A stretch of 64,000 nt of DNA from a bacterium SCSIO 12844 (GCA_024397935.1 CP073743.1:992001-1056000); one strand, 5' to 3'. Counted from the stretch's first letter, positions 16,411 to 26,188 are shown. The notes: generated by a model from the sequence alone, not told the origin. Program-made: numbers and translations.

Positions 16411-17700
16411 ATGCACTATGAACAAACGGATTTTATGAAATATATTTACTTTTTAAGACTATTAGTTGTTTTTTTATTTGGCAATTTATATGCGTTGGCA
16501 TTTATTATTGTAACGCTATATGGTCGCCATTTATTAATTTCACCATTTGAATTAACTATTTTTCCTTCAATGGCATTAGGTAGCTTGTTTTGTAGTTTTA
16601 TTCCAGGAGAACGTTATTTAGCTCGATGGTTTAAATTTCGCTATGCATTGATTGCAACAGTAGTGATTGCAATTTCTTTGGTAGCTTTAACATTGGTTGC
16701 CCAGCGAATTGAGTTTGTGCATTATCGTAGTACATCTTTAATTGTTATTTGTGCGATGATGGGGCTTTGTCTTGGCTATTTAAAGGCAGAGTATCATGTG
16801 CGTCTATTTCAAGTGATTACTGGAAAACTATATGCCGTATTAGCAGCTGTTGCGTTTCTTTTGGGCGTCTTTACGGTTTATTGCTTTTTCTATCCGATGG
16901 ATGTTGTTTTTATCTTAATTCAAGCAACGCCAAATTATTCACCACTGATAATCTCAGCAGTTGTTATTGTGCTATTATTATGGCTTTTAGGAATGGTTGA
17001 TCAGTCAGTTATTTCAAATCCATCGTACTATGTGACGCATTATGTGACTGAAACAGATAATTATCACTCAGAGCAAGTGCAATTACAATTAGGCTTTCTA
17101 GCAGTTATAGCAATTCAAATTGCATTAGGTTGGGGAGCAACTTGGGCTTTTTATCTTCAAAAGGTTTATGATGCTGAATGGTTGCATCGTGTTGTTGGTA
17201 ATTTCCGCTATGCAGTATTTATGATGGTGCTAGCTTTTGTAGTAATTGTAATAACTGCTTTGCTAATGTGGTTATTATCTAAGAAATTTATCTTTTATTT
17301 GGTGCAAAGCATTAGCCTAATTATTACACTTGGTATTTTAATTACGATGGTATTTACAGGTATTGAGTCAGAGTGGTTGGCAAAAATATCTGGGTTTGTA
17401 CTAATTGGTATGTGCGCAATGCTACTGGTTGTGTTTCAGTATTATGTAATTTTATTTTTTAAAGGGCAGTTAATTAGAGCATTTGTGCCTATTGCTATTG
17501 GATTATCAAGCTTTTTAATGACAATTATTTGGATTGCAACACCAATATTAATTATGTATTCAAAATCAGTTTTAGGATTTTTAGTTGTGACGGCATTAGC
17601 GTTAATATTTTTATTTATTATTGCATCACTAAGCACATTTAAGCGCTTAGATCAGATGCGTCTTAGCTATCAAAGGCAAGATAATTCCTTGCCGTCATAA
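16411..17700 (+). CDS. Polytopic inner-membrane protein, MFS-like, function unknown
   Basis: A 429-residue hydrophobic protein with about 12 membrane segments, compatible with a transporter of the MFS type, though I see no MFS signature loop such as G-x-x-x-D-R-x-G-R. Two starts are possible: ATG 16411 and ATG 16435 (MKYIYFLRLLVVFLFGN). Neither has a strong ribosome site; the second gives the more usual short N-terminus. It sits on the opposite strand between the kinase and regulator genes, and its 3' end overlaps the regulator's 3' end by 31 bp. A role in the same signalling circuit is possible but unproven. Confidence 0.7.
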   Translation: MHYEQTDFMKYIYFLRLLVVFLFGNLYALAFIIVTLYGRHLLISPFELTIFPSMALGSLFCSFIPGERYLARWFKFRYALIATVVIAISLVALTLVAQRIEFVHYRSTSLIVICAMMGLCLGYLKAEYHVRLFQVITGKLYAVLAAVAFLLGVFTVYCFFYPMDVVFILIQATPNYSPLIISAVVIVLLLWLLGMVDQSVISNPSYYVTHYVTETDNYHSEQVQLQLGFLAVIAIQIALGWGATWAFYLQKVYDAEWLHRVVGNFRYAVFMMVLAFVVIVITALLMWLLSKKFIFYLVQSISLIITLGILITMVFTGIESEWLAKISGFVLIGMCAMLLVVFQYYVILFFKGQLIRAFVPIAIGLSSFLMTIIWIATPILIMYSKSVLGFLVVTALALIFLFIIASLSTFKRLDQMRLSYQRQDNSLPS

Positions 17701-18443
17701 ACATAGGTTAGATAAGAATCTAAAGTGTAACCTTGTGAACGTACAGCTTTAATTGGAGAAGCTGCATTATGGCGTTGTGTTAATTTTGTGCGTAAGCGAT
17801 GAACATGAATGTTGACATCGCGAGCAACATCACCATGACTTGAAAGGTTTAAATAGCTTGCAATATCATCACGGCTAAATGTTTTTCCAGGATCAGAAAG
17901 TAATAATTTTAATAAGGCACTTTCTTTATCTGTTAAATAAGTTTCCGGATGATCTGGGTGGGTAACTAAAGACTTTTTAGGATAGTAGCTCCAACGACCA
18001 AATTGAATCTGGTTAAAGTCTTCTATATTAACATCACCAAATGAATCGATACCTGTTTGACGGCCTGATGTTTTTTCATTTTTTAATTTGGTACGAATGC
18101 GCGCTAAAAGAACATGTGGATTAAACGGTTTTTCAACGTAGTCATCAGCGCCTGCTTCAAAGCCTAGGACTGTTTCTGTTGCATCAGTAACACCAGTTAG
18201 GAAAATAATAGGAATACCTTTGCGTTTATTCTTAATGCGTTTGCAAATTTCGATACCATGCATATCAGGTAGCATCATATCTAATAAAATTAAGTCAACC
18301 TCATGTTCATCTAAGACATCCAGTGCTTCTTCGCCAGTTGCCGCTTCAAATACTTCAAATAAATAGCGTTCAAGAAAGCTACGAAGTGATTCACGTATTC
18401 CAGGCTCATCATCAACTAATAGGATTTTATATCTTTGATTCAT
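17670..18443 (-). CDS. OmpR/PhoB-family response regulator
   Basis: A 257-residue two-domain regulator. The receiver domain has the acidic pair Asp11-Asp12 in LLVDDEP, the phospho-acceptor Asp55 in LILLDMMLPD, the switch Thr in IIFLTGV and the conserved Lys in YVEKPFNPH. The C-terminal winged-helix DNA-binding domain (about 150-247) has LTDKESALLKLLL and HVHRLRTKL. It should act with the kinase at 15075-16334, which shares its strand but does not directly follow. The 31-bp convergent overlap with the membrane-protein gene is unusual. The target genes cannot be read here. Confidence 0.9.
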   Translation of the reverse strand: MNQRYKILLVDDEPGIRESLRSFLERYLFEVFEAATGEEALDVLDEHEVDLILLDMMLPDMHGIEICKRIKNKRKGIPIIFLTGVTDATETVLGFEAGADDYVEKPFNPHVLLARIRTKLKNEKTSGRQTGIDSFGDVNIEDFNQIQFGRWSYYPKKSLVTHPDHPETYLTDKESALLKLLLSDPGKTFSRDDIASYLNLSSHGDVARDVNIHVHRLRTKLTQRHNAASPIKAVRSQGYTLDSYLTYVYDGKELSCL

Positions 18444-18619
18444 TTTTACTGTTCCCGTAATATTTTTTTGTTGTTAAATTAATATTTTAAATTGTTTCAT
18501 AATGTTGATTATAATGATGAAATAAAAATTGGTAAATATTTTGTTGAAGATTTTAGCAAAAGATTTCATATTTTTGCGAGATAAATTATAAAGAAAGTTA
18601 ATTTTTTTGACAAAAAATG

Positions 18620-18648
18620 TTTTCATTGGCCGTGAAAATGCGTATAAT
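18620..18648 (+). promoter_or_regulatory. Probable promoter of the rpsP operon
   Basis: A perfect -10 TATAAT at 18643-18648 is followed by a GC-rich discriminator (CCGCTCC), typical of growth-rate-controlled ribosomal promoters. The hexamer 17 bp upstream is TTTTCA (18620-18625), a weak -35. A consensus TTGACA is present at 18607-18612 but its 30-bp spacing is too long. The leader to rpsP is about 80 bases. Confidence 0.45.
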
Positions 18649-18735
18649 TTCCGCTCCGAGTAGATATAGATTTACTTTGATAGAAAGTTTACATTAGATT
18701 TTAAAATATAAAAATAAAGTTGGAGAAACTGAAGT

Positions 18736-19008
18736 ATGGTAGTTATTCGTTTGGCTCGTGGCGGTTCTAAAAAGCGTCCTTTTTATCGTGTAGTCGTTGC
18801 TGATAGTCGTAACCCTCGTGATGGTCGTTTTATTGAACGTGTTGGTTTTTTTAATCCGGTTGCTTCTGGTTTAGAAGAGAAAGTACGTTTAGAGTTCGAT
18901 CGTATCGATTATTGGGTTTCAAAAGGTGCTAAGATGTCTGATCGAGTTGCAGGTATTGTTAAAAAAGAGCGTAAAGCAGATACAAATCCAGTTAAAGCTG
19001 ATGCTTAA
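18736..19008 (+). CDS. rpsP: 30S ribosomal protein bS16
   Basis: A 90-residue small-subunit ribosomal protein. The opening [34 protein letters not shown] is the bS16 signature and [19 protein letters not shown] follows. The length is close to that of E. coli bS16 (82), with a short Lys/Ala tail. TTGGAGAAACT provides the ribosome site. It is the first gene of the conserved rpsP-rimM-trmD-rplS operon, in the same order as in E. coli. Confidence 0.98.
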   Translation: MVVIRLARGGSKKRPFYRVVVADSRNPRDGRFIERVGFFNPVASGLEEKVRLEFDRIDYWVSKGAKMSDRVAGIVKKERKADTNPVKADA

Positions 19009-19045
19009 TTTATAAAAACCCTTTTAATTTAGTAGATTCTATATT

Positions 19046-19570
19046 ATGTCACAGCATGATGCTAAAATGGTTGTCATTGCTAAGATAGGCGCACCCTATG
19101 GTCTTGATGGGGATATGCGCCTTAATATTTTCTGTAATCCACCAGAGCATGCGATTAATAATTATCCTAAATGGTTTATTCGAAAAACACCTGATTCATT
19201 GTGGTTGGAGTTAGAAAATGAAGCGATTTATCAATTAGGCGGTAAATTCTTAATTCATTTGGCAGCTATTTCATCACCAGAAGAAGCAAAAAATTATACC
19301 AACGCTGAAATTGGTGTTCAACGTAGTGCGTTACCGCAAGCATTGGATAATGAATACTATTGGGTTGATTTAATTGGCTTGAGTGTTATTAATGAGTCAC
19401 AAGAAACCTTAGGTGTTGTAATAGAACTATTTGAAACTGAGGGTGCTAATGATGTGCTTGTTATTGATGATGGTGGTGTTGAGCGTTTAATCCCTTTTGT
19501 TGACCAATATATAAAATCAGTTGACTTTGACTTAAAGCAAATTGTTGTGCATTGGCAAAAGGATTATTAA
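19046..19570 (+). CDS. rimM: Ribosome maturation factor RimM
   Basis: A 174-residue 16S rRNA processing factor that helps assemble the 30S head with uS19. The N-terminal domain has VVIAKIGAPYGLDGDMRLNIF and the C-terminal PRC-barrel has YYWVDLIGLSVINESQETLGVV and LIPFVDQYIKSVD. The length is standard. It lies second in the rpsP operon; the trmD start (19572) is 1 base after its stop. Confidence 0.95.
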   Translation: MSQHDAKMVVIAKIGAPYGLDGDMRLNIFCNPPEHAINNYPKWFIRKTPDSLWLELENEAIYQLGGKFLIHLAAISSPEEAKNYTNAEIGVQRSALPQALDNEYYWVDLIGLSVINESQETLGVVIELFETEGANDVLVIDDGGVERLIPFVDQYIKSVDFDLKQIVVHWQKDY

Positions 19571-19571
19571 A

Positions 19572-20330
19572 GTGAAATTAGGTGTTATTTCTATTTTTCC
19601 GCAAATTTTTGATTCAGTTTTATCTTATGGTATTACTGCTCGTGCTGTTGAAAGAAATTTGCTAGAATGTCATTTCTTTAATCCACGTGACTTTACTGAA
19701 GATAATTATCGCACGATTGATGATCGTCCATTTGGTGGTGGGCCAGGTATGGTGATGTTATATGAACCTTTAGCAAAAGCAATTGTAGCGGCTAAAAAAG
19801 TACTAGGTGAACAAACACCTGTCGTTTATATGTCACCACAAGGTAAGCCTTTAGAGCATTCTATAGCAAGTGAGTTTGCTGCAATTTCAAGCCTTATCAT
19901 TCTTTGTGGTCGCTATGAAGGTATTGATCAACGATTAATTGATGGCTATGTCGATTATGAGCTTTCAATTGGTGATTATGTCTTATCCGGTGGTGAATTA
20001 GCAGCAGCTGTATTTATAGATGCGACAGTAAGATTAATCCCAGGTGTATTAAATCATGCGCTTTCTTCTAAAGAAGACTCATTTTTTGATGGACTTTTAG
20101 ATTGTCCGCATTATACTAGACCTCGGGTTTTGCCTTCAGGTACAAAAGTGCCGGATGTGTTAACTGGTGGAAATCACGCTGATATTAAACGTTGGCGAGA
20201 TATGATGAAGTTAGGGCTTACTTTTGAGAAGCGCCCTGAATTAATCGAGCGCCGCTGTTTGTCGGAATACGAAAAAACATTGCTTGATGAATATAAAAGC
20301 AATATGAACAATAAATTAGATGATAAATAA
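19572..20330 (+). CDS. trmD: tRNA (guanine-37-N1)-methyltransferase
   Basis: A 252-residue SPOUT enzyme that methylates G37 of tRNAs and so prevents +1 frameshifting. Motifs are LGVISIFPQIFDSVLSYGI at the N-terminus, DDRPFGGGPGMVM, the trefoil-knot SAM site LCGRYEGIDQR and SIGDYVLSGGELAA. I chose GTG 19572 because the family starts M-K-L-G-V-I-S and AAAGGAT lies just upstream, over the end of rimM; an in-frame upstream start at 19542 would add non-conserved residues. Confidence 0.95.
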   Translation: MKLGVISIFPQIFDSVLSYGITARAVERNLLECHFFNPRDFTEDNYRTIDDRPFGGGPGMVMLYEPLAKAIVAAKKVLGEQTPVVYMSPQGKPLEHSIASEFAAISSLIILCGRYEGIDQRLIDGYVDYELSIGDYVLSGGELAAAVFIDATVRLIPGVLNHALSSKEDSFFDGLLDCPHYTRPRVLPSGTKVPDVLTGGNHADIKRWRDMMKLGLTFEKRPELIERRCLSEYEKTLLDEYKSNMNNKLDDK

Positions 20331-20353
20331 GCGCTAAGAAAGAGGAAACTTAA

Positions 20354-20701
20354 ATGAAAAATAATTTAGTTAAAATGATAGAAGACAATCAACTAAGAGA
20401 TGATATTCCTGAATTTCGTGCAGGTGACTCTGTCATTGTTAATGTTTGGGTAAAAGAGGGTAATAGACGTCGTGTTCAGGCATTTGAAGGCGTTGTTATT
20501 GCGATGAAAAATCGTGGTATTAATTCATCTTTTACAGTACGTAAAATGTCAAGTGGTGAAGGTGTGGAGCGTGTATTCCAAACGCATAGCCCAATTATTG
20601 ACTCAGTTAAAGTCGTTCGTCGCGGTAAAGTACGCCGTGCTAAATTATACTACTTAAGAGGTCGTACAGGTAAAGCTGCGCGTATTAAAGAAAAAGTATA
20701 A
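20354..20701 (+). CDS. rplS: 50S ribosomal protein bL19
   Basis: A 115-residue large-subunit protein at the 30S-50S interface. Family signatures are [47 protein letters not shown] and [17 protein letters not shown]. The length equals E. coli bL19. AAGAGGAAACTTAA precedes the ATG. It is the last gene of the operon; xerD starts 14 bp later without a clear terminator between them, so read-through is possible. Confidence 0.98.
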   Translation: MKNNLVKMIEDNQLRDDIPEFRAGDSVIVNVWVKEGNRRRVQAFEGVVIAMKNRGINSSFTVRKMSSGEGVERVFQTHSPIIDSVKVVRRGKVRRAKLYYLRGRTGKAARIKEKV

Positions 20702-20715
20702 TTTTTTTTATCGTC

Positions 20716-21630
20716 ATGGGCGGTGGTAATCAATTTAATAACGATCGCTCATTAATTCAGTTATTTATTCAAGATTTACATACAATTTATGGATTGAGTG
20801 ATAATACAATACAATCATATCAATCCGATTTATATCATTTTTTAGAATTTGTTAGTAAACAAAAAACTCAATTAGTTGCAGTTAAAATCAGTGATATTCA
20901 TAAATATCTTGATTTTTGTTATCAGAAAAAGCTAACCAATCGCACGGTATCTCGATTTATTTCATCATTAAAAAAATTTTTTCAATGGGCTTTAGATAGG
21001 CGTTATTTAGCTGAAGATCCTGCAAGTCAGCTTGTATTGCCGAAGTTGCAAAAGTCATTGCCATCATCTATTTCAGAAGCTTGTGTTGAGCAATTACTTG
21101 ATGCGCCGGATACATTAACTGAAATAGGTCTTAGAGATAAAGCAATGATTGAAGTTTTATATGCTACAGGGCTTAGAGTAAGTGAGCTTGTTGCACTAGA
21201 AGAATCGCAAGTTAGTCTATCTCAAGGTGTCATACGTATCATAGGTAAAGGTAATAAGGAAAGAATCGTGCCAATGGGGCAGTGGGCACTTGATTGGTTG
21301 GAGCGCTATATTAAGGAAGTTAGAAATGATTTCTTAGCTAAAAAGGTGCAGTCTGATTATGTTTTTTTAAGCCAGAAGGGAGGTAAAATGACGCGCCAAG
21401 CCTTCTGGTATCGTATTAAAGCTTATGTTAAAGCTATTGGTCTTCAAATAGAGATCTCACCGCATACATTGCGACATGCATTTGCAACGCATTTGTTGAA
21501 TCATGGTGCTGATCTAAGGTCGGTGCAATTATTATTAGGGCATGCAAATATATCAACGACAACGATTTATACGCATGTGGCGAAAGCAAGGTTGCAAAAG
21601 CTATATCAGTTACATCATCCTCGAGCTTAA
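20716..21630 (+). CDS. xerD: Site-specific tyrosine recombinase XerD
   Basis: A 304-residue recombinase that, with XerC, resolves chromosome dimers at dif. The N-terminal SAM-like core-binding domain covers about 12-95. The catalytic domain shows the first Arg in LYATGLRVSELVAL, the Lys in IGKGNKERIVP, the H-x-L-R box PHTLRHAFATHLLNHGADLRS, LLGHANISTTTIYTHV, and the nucleophile Tyr in TTIYTH. These spacings and the length fit XerD better than XerC or a phage integrase. No mobile element surrounds it. Its stop overlaps the convergent gene at 21627 by 4 bp. Confidence 0.9.
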   Translation: MGGGNQFNNDRSLIQLFIQDLHTIYGLSDNTIQSYQSDLYHFLEFVSKQKTQLVAVKISDIHKYLDFCYQKKLTNRTVSRFISSLKKFFQWALDRRYLAEDPASQLVLPKLQKSLPSSISEACVEQLLDAPDTLTEIGLRDKAMIEVLYATGLRVSELVALEESQVSLSQGVIRIIGKGNKERIVPMGQWALDWLERYIKEVRNDFLAKKVQSDYVFLSQKGGKMTRQAFWYRIKAYVKAIGLQIEISPHTLRHAFATHLLNHGADLRSVQLLLGHANISTTTIYTHVAKARLQKLYQLHHPRA

Positions 21631-21944
21631 TATAGTTTTTGTATTAAGATTTCAGAGATTTTGCATGATAATAACATGTCTTTGCGTTTTAGTTCGTAGC
21701 AGTGATTTTGTAGTGGTTCACTAAAACCAAAGATCAAACGACGTTCGATTTGCATAATTTGTTGATTTAAGCGTTCTTTTTGTTTATACAACCAGTTTAG
21801 TTGATCATCTTTGCTGCCCATTGACTTTTGGGATGGTTGTTCTTTTTTTGCACTTTGATATTTATCTGGTTGGCTTTTTTGATTTTTTCTTGGCGTGCAA
21901 AGACTTAATTTTTTGCGTCCATTAGGTGTAAATTTATCATTCAT
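21627..21944 (-). CDS. Small hypothetical protein, Lys/Gln-rich
   Basis: A 105-residue basic protein that I do not recognise. The first 45 residues are low-complexity and Lys/Gln/Ser-rich. Residues 48-72 (LNWLYKQKERLNQQIMQIERRLI) look like an amphipathic or coiled-coil helix. There is no signal peptide. No strong ribosome site precedes ATG 21944. The two 3' ends of this gene and xerD overlap by 4 bp. Coding is plausible from its length in an AT-rich frame but not proven. Confidence 0.5.
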   Translation of the reverse strand: MNDKFTPNGRKKLSLCTPRKNQKSQPDKYQSAKKEQPSQKSMGSKDDQLNWLYKQKERLNQQIMQIERRLIFGFSEPLQNHCYELKRKDMLLSCKISEILIQKLY

Positions 21945-22136
21945 GGGGTTGTCATCTAGTTTGATTTTCTTTTAAATTTTTACAGTTTAAGATAGAGCAT
22001 TTACAGTCATTTTACGCTATTTATCATATTTTACCACAAATTCTTGCTTTTTTTATTAGCTGGCTTTAGAATAACCAACCAGAATACTAAATTTGTACAA
22101 TGTTTAACCAAAAATAAAAATGTAGAGGGATAATCA

Positions 22137-22421
22137 ATGCCTGCAACAATGCATTACGGTGCAAAACAAGAAAATGCATCACAAGAAGCTTTGCCTATGG
22201 CAGAGTATATTAAAGAAGTTGTAACAAACTATTTTAAGAGTATGGCTGAAGAAGGCATGAGCCCAAGCCAGGTATATGAGTTAGTTATGAGTGAAGTTGA
22301 GTTGCCTTTAATTGAAGCAACAATGGAGTATACTGGTAATAATCAGAGCCGTGCTGCAAGTGTTTTAGGTCTTAACCGTGGAACATTTCGTAAAAAGCTA
22401 TCGCATTATGGAATGCTCTAA
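22137..22421 (+). CDS. fis: Nucleoid-associated protein Fis
   Basis: A 94-residue DNA-bending protein of the Fis type. The C-terminal helix-turn-helix is LPLIEATMEYTGNNQSRAASVLGLNRGTFRKKLSHYGM, matching E. coli Fis closely; the N-terminal part is shorter and different in detail. AGAGGGAT lies before the ATG. It is monocistronic here: a strong terminator follows 42 bp after the stop. In E. coli fis is second after dusB; no dusB is present here. Confidence 0.95.
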   Translation: MPATMHYGAKQENASQEALPMAEYIKEVVTNYFKSMAEEGMSPSQVYELVMSEVELPLIEATMEYTGNNQSRAASVLGLNRGTFRKKLSHYGML

Positions 22422-22463
22422 ATTAATACACTTTTTAAATTTTTTAGTTAACTTTTTGATTTG

Positions 22464-22491
22464 AAACCGCATTAATCAATGCGGTTTTTTT
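22464..22491 (+). terminator. Rho-independent terminator of fis
   Basis: A 10-bp perfect stem (AAACCGCATT / AATGCGGTTT) with a four-base loop (AATC) is followed by a T run of which three or more bases lie beyond the stem. It is the best intrinsic terminator in the window. Confidence 0.88.
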
Positions 22492-22622
22492 GTTTTAAAG
22501 GTTTTAAAATTTATTTAATTTAAATCTAATTTTGTAAACTCAAGTTTATGCGGGTTTACATCCATTTTAATCATGATAGGCTATTAGCGTAATTAAATTG
22601 CAAAAAGATGAGAGCGTTTAAG

Positions 22623-23594
22623 ATGACAAAACTAGATAGTTTGCGAGAAATGACTAAAGTTGTTGCAGATACAGGAGATATTGAAAAAATCAAATTGCAT
22701 AAACCAGAAGATGCAACAACAAATCCTTCTTTATTATTAAAAGCAGCAGCAATGTCACAATATCAAGATATTTTAAAGCATACTTTAGAAGAAACCAATC
22801 ACCTAAGTGCTAATGAGCGACTAGAAGCTATTTTATATCATTTGGCCGTTAATTTTGGCGTTGAAATTTTAAAAATAGTTCCAGGTAGGGTGTCAACTGA
22901 GGTTGATGCGAGATTATCTTTTGACACAAATAAAACGGTTCAAGCAGCTAAACGCCTAATTCAATTATATGAGAGTCATGGTATATCACGTGAACGTATC
23001 TTAATTAAAATTGCAGCAACTTGGGAAGGAATACAAGCAGCAGAAATGCTTGAAAAAGAAGGTATTCATTGTAACTTAACTTTAATTTTTCATATTGCTC
23101 AAGCGGTTAAATGTGCTCAAGCAGGTGTTACATTAATTTCGCCTTTTGTCGGTAGGATTACTGACTGGTATAAACAGGCACTGAATCAAGCAGATTTTCC
23201 ACCTGTTGATGAAGATGAAGGTGTCCAATCAGTGAAGGCAATTTATAATTATTTTAAAGCATTTGATTATACAACAACAGTAATGGGTGCAAGTTTTCGC
23301 CATGTTAAGCAAGTGGAAGCATTAAGTGGTTGTGATGCGCTTACGATTTCACCTGAGTTATTATCAGAGTTAGAGGCAGATAATGGTCAGCTTGAGAAGC
23401 ATTTATCTAAAGATTTGATCGACCGTTCAATTGAAAAAATTGATGTCAGTGAAGCTCAATTTCGTTGGGCATTAAATGAATCTGCAATGGCAACTGAAAA
23501 GCTTGCTCAAGGGATACGAAACTTTGCAATAGATACAGTGAAATTAGAAAATTTAATTAATGAAAAAATGATTCATGGTAAAGATTATGCGTAA
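22623..23594 (+). CDS. tal: Transaldolase
   Basis: A 323-residue enzyme of the non-oxidative pentose phosphate pathway that transfers dihydroxyacetone units between sugar phosphates. It opens [20 protein letters not shown], close to E. coli TalB. It has [13 protein letters not shown], the Schiff-base Lys in [15 protein letters not shown] and [23 protein letters not shown] 22623 fits the family start and has GAGAG 8 bases upstream; an in-frame ATG at 22608 is less likely. The 3' end overlaps ispG by 8 bp (ATGCGTAA), suggesting coupling. Confidence 0.95.
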   Translation: MTKLDSLREMTKVVADTGDIEKIKLHKPEDATTNPSLLLKAAAMSQYQDILKHTLEETNHLSANERLEAILYHLAVNFGVEILKIVPGRVSTEVDARLSFDTNKTVQAAKRLIQLYESHGISRERILIKIAATWEGIQAAEMLEKEGIHCNLTLIFHIAQAVKCAQAGVTLISPFVGRITDWYKQALNQADFPPVDEDEGVQSVKAIYNYFKAFDYTTTVMGASFRHVKQVEALSGCDALTISPELLSELEADNGQLEKHLSKDLIDRSIEKIDVSEAQFRWALNESAMATEKLAQGIRNFAIDTVKLENLINEKMIHGKDYA

Positions 23595-24795
23595 ATCAAT
23601 CGCAGTTAAGGTTGATCATATAACGATTGGTGCAAATGCACCTGTCGTTGTTCAATCGATGACAGATACACCAACAGAAGATATTGAAAAAACAATTAAA
23701 CAAATTTTAGCCTTATATCACGCTGGCAGTGAAATTGTTCGTATTACTGTTAATAATGATAAAGCTGCAAAAGCTGTACCATTAATAAAAAAAGCATTAT
23801 TAGATCAAGGTTGTCATGTACCATTAGTTGGTGATTTTCACTATAATGGCCATACACTACTTAAAGCTAATCCAGAGTGTGCTTCTAGTTTATCAAAATA
23901 TAGAATTAATCCAGGAAATGTTGGCTTTGGTAAAAAAAGAGATAATCAGTTTGGTGAAATTATTCGTTGTGCCATTGAGCATGATAAGCCAGTAAGAATT
24001 GGTACGAACTGGGGGAGTTTAGATCAAGCATTGTTAGCTCAGCTAATGGATGAGAATGCAAAAAATGGTTTTAAGCTTACGAATCAACAAGTACTGTATG
24101 AAGCCTTAATTCGTTCAGCATTAGATAGTGCTGAATATGCTGAGTCGCTAGGCTTAAAACATGATAAAATTATCTTATCTTGTAAAGTCAGTGGTGTAGA
24201 AGATCTTATTGCAGTTTATGAAAATATTGCAACACGTTGTGACTATCCATTACATCTTGGTTTAACAGAAGCAGGGATGGGTGTTAAAGCAGTTGTTGCA
24301 ACAGCAATTAGTTTGGGTGTTTTATTGCAAAAAGGCATTGGTGATACAATTAGAGCATCATTAACACCAGAGCCAGGTGGTGTCAGAACAAAAGAAGTAT
24401 TAGTTTGCCAAGAAATACTTCAGACAATGGGCTTAAGAGCATTTACACCGATGGTAACATCATGTCCAGGGTGTGGTCGAACAAGTAGTAGCTTCTTTAG
24501 AGAGTTAGCAGATCAAATTCAAACTTATCTGCGCGATCAAATGCCCATTTGGAAAGCTGATTATCCAGGCGTTGAAAATATGAAAGTTGCTGTAATGGGT
24601 TGTGTTGTTAATGGCCCAGGTGAAAGTAAGCATGCCAATATTGGGATTTCTTTACCAGGAAGTGGCGAAGCGCCAGTTGCGCCTGTATTCGTAGATGGCA
24701 AAAAAGCACACACATTGCGTGGCGATGGTATAGCATCAGAATTCAAAATGATCGTCGATGATTATGTTAAGCATAATTATGGAATACCAGCTTAA
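23587..24795 (+). CDS. ispG: 4-hydroxy-3-methylbut-2-enyl-diphosphate synthase IspG (GcpE)
   Basis: A 402-residue [4Fe-4S] enzyme of the MEP isoprenoid pathway, converting MEcPP to HMBPP. It opens with the [17 protein letters not shown] block. Cluster ligands sit in [13 protein letters not shown] and [11 protein letters not shown], and [20 protein letters not shown] is typical. ATG 23587 (MRKSIAVKV) has GGTAAAG upstream; ATG 23575 is an alternative adding four residues. Its stop is immediately followed by the DMT transporter ATG, with no spacer. Confidence 0.96.
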   Translation: MRKSIAVKVDHITIGANAPVVVQSMTDTPTEDIEKTIKQILALYHAGSEIVRITVNNDKAAKAVPLIKKALLDQGCHVPLVGDFHYNGHTLLKANPECASSLSKYRINPGNVGFGKKRDNQFGEIIRCAIEHDKPVRIGTNWGSLDQALLAQLMDENAKNGFKLTNQQVLYEALIRSALDSAEYAESLGLKHDKIILSCKVSGVEDLIAVYENIATRCDYPLHLGLTEAGMGVKAVVATAISLGVLLQKGIGDTIRASLTPEPGGVRTKEVLVCQEILQTMGLRAFTPMVTSCPGCGRTSSSFFRELADQIQTYLRDQMPIWKADYPGVENMKVAVMGCVVNGPGESKHANIGISLPGSGEAPVAPVFVDGKKAHTLRGDGIASEFKMIVDDYVKHNYGIPA

Positions 24796-25740
24796 ATGAG
24801 ACTGGGTGTTATATTAGGGATATTATCTGGCTTATTATGGGGCTTAAATGATGTGTTGACTAATTTATTTAGTTTGCATATTGATATCGGCTTATTAAAG
24901 TCAGTGGTTATTTTTTCATTGGGATTAGCATTTCTGCAAGATGCAGGCTCATCGATTGGCATTTTAAGTTATTATACAATTAAGCGAGAAGTTTTCTCTC
25001 AAATAAAGCAAATGCAACGTGCAACAATCGTCATTATTATTGCCGCACTTTGTGCAGGTCCTTTAGGCATGGTTGCAGGAATATTAGGTATTAGTTATGC
25101 AGGGCCTGTTTATGCCGGTGTCATTACTTCTTGTTATCCTATTATTGCATTAATATTATCATTTTTTTTAATACGTGAGCGAATTACCTATTTAAAAGTT
25201 ATTGGCATTATTTTAAGTGTATTTGCAGTTATTATGATATCTGTAAGTGGTGCTGAGACAGATGCACATCATATTGGGCTTGGCATGACCTTTGCATCAA
25301 TTGCAATGCTTGGTTGGGGGATGGAGAGTGTATTATTTGCGTGGGTGCATATGAAAACAAATTTAAAACCCATGTGGTTATTAGCTATTCGTCAATTAGC
25401 TTCAGCAGTTTCGTATCTGATTATACTTTTTATATTATTGATTTCATGGCGCTATCAGGTGCTTGATACCTTTAGAGAAATGCATTGGCCTTTATTAATT
25501 CTTTCTTGTATTGTTAGTGCATCATTTTCTTACATCTTATATTATCATACAATTAAACGTATTGGCGCAGCCTTAGGTACAACGTTTAATGCAAGTTTTG
25601 TATTTTGGGCTGCAATTTTTAGTCAAATATTGGGCTTAAGCCATTTAGGTATCAGTTTTTGGTTTTGGGCTGTGATGCTCATTATTGGTATTTATTGTGC
25701 GGTTTCTTATCAACTACCCAAAATACGGCTGAGAGGTTGA
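24796..25740 (+). CDS. EamA/DMT-family transporter
   Basis: A 314-residue inner-membrane protein with about ten hydrophobic segments in two repeats, typical of the drug/metabolite transporter superfamily. The N-terminal GILSGLLWGLNDVLTNLF and the GPVYAGVITSCYPIIALILSF segment near residue 107 fit EamA repeats; a second repeat begins about GLGMTFASIAMLGWGMESV (about 156). The substrate is unknown. The ATG abuts the ispG stop and the ribosome site would lie inside ispG. It is a member of the tal-ispG-holC-valS run. Confidence 0.8.
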   Translation: MRLGVILGILSGLLWGLNDVLTNLFSLHIDIGLLKSVVIFSLGLAFLQDAGSSIGILSYYTIKREVFSQIKQMQRATIVIIIAALCAGPLGMVAGILGISYAGPVYAGVITSCYPIIALILSFFLIRERITYLKVIGIILSVFAVIMISVSGAETDAHHIGLGMTFASIAMLGWGMESVLFAWVHMKTNLKPMWLLAIRQLASAVSYLIILFILLISWRYQVLDTFREMHWPLLILSCIVSASFSYILYYHTIKRIGAALGTTFNASFVFWAAIFSQILGLSHLGISFWFWAVMLIIGIYCAVSYQLPKIRLRG

Positions 25741-25744
25741 ATAA

Positions 25745-26188
25745 ATGCAGGTTGATTTTTATATCCTATCGACCAGTACAGAGAAAGAGCGATTAATATT
25801 TTGTTGTCGTTTGATAGAAAAAGTACTACAAAGTCAGAGTCGGCTTATTGTATTGTGTCATAACTATCAAATGCTTGAAGCATTAGATCAATTATTATGG
25901 TCGTTTAAAGACAGTAGCTTTATTGCACACCTACCAATTGATGAAATTACAGATAAAACAGCTAACGTACCTGTGATATTGACAACAGATGAGGTAGAAA
26001 TAAATACTGACTGCCATATTATTGTTAAGCTTCAAAATAAGTCATTAAGCCAACATTGGCCCTTAAATGAAACATTTCGAGTTTTGGAAATTGTTGATCA
26101 AGATAAAACTGTGTTAGAATCATCGCGAAATAATTTTAAAGATTATAAAAAGCGTGGCTTTAAAATTGATGTACATAAACTTGATTAG
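25745..26188 (+). CDS. holC: DNA polymerase III chi subunit
   Basis: A 147-residue clamp-loader accessory subunit that links SSB to the replisome. It opens VDFYILSTSTEKERLIFCCRLIEKVLQ and includes RLIVLCHNYQMLEALDQLLWSF and FIAHLP, all typical of HolC. The order holC-valS is the same as in E. coli and supports the call. The length equals the E. coli protein (147). It lies 4 bp after the DMT gene. Confidence 0.9.
   Translation: MQVDFYILSTSTEKERLIFCCRLIEKVLQSQSRLIVLCHNYQMLEALDQLLWSFKDSSFIAHLPIDEITDKTANVPVILTTDEVEINTDCHIIVKLQNKSLSQHWPLNETFRVLEIVDQDKTVLESSRNNFKDYKKRGFKIDVHKLD

Noticed and set aside
18607-18648. TTGACA ... TATAAT as one consensus promoter for rpsP
   Set aside because: The spacing is 30 bp, outside the working range; only the -10 is kept, with a weak -35 at 18620.
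20716-21630. Tyrosine recombinase as the integrase of a mobile element
   Set aside because: Its length and motifs match XerD, it follows rplS, and no att sites or cargo genes flank it.
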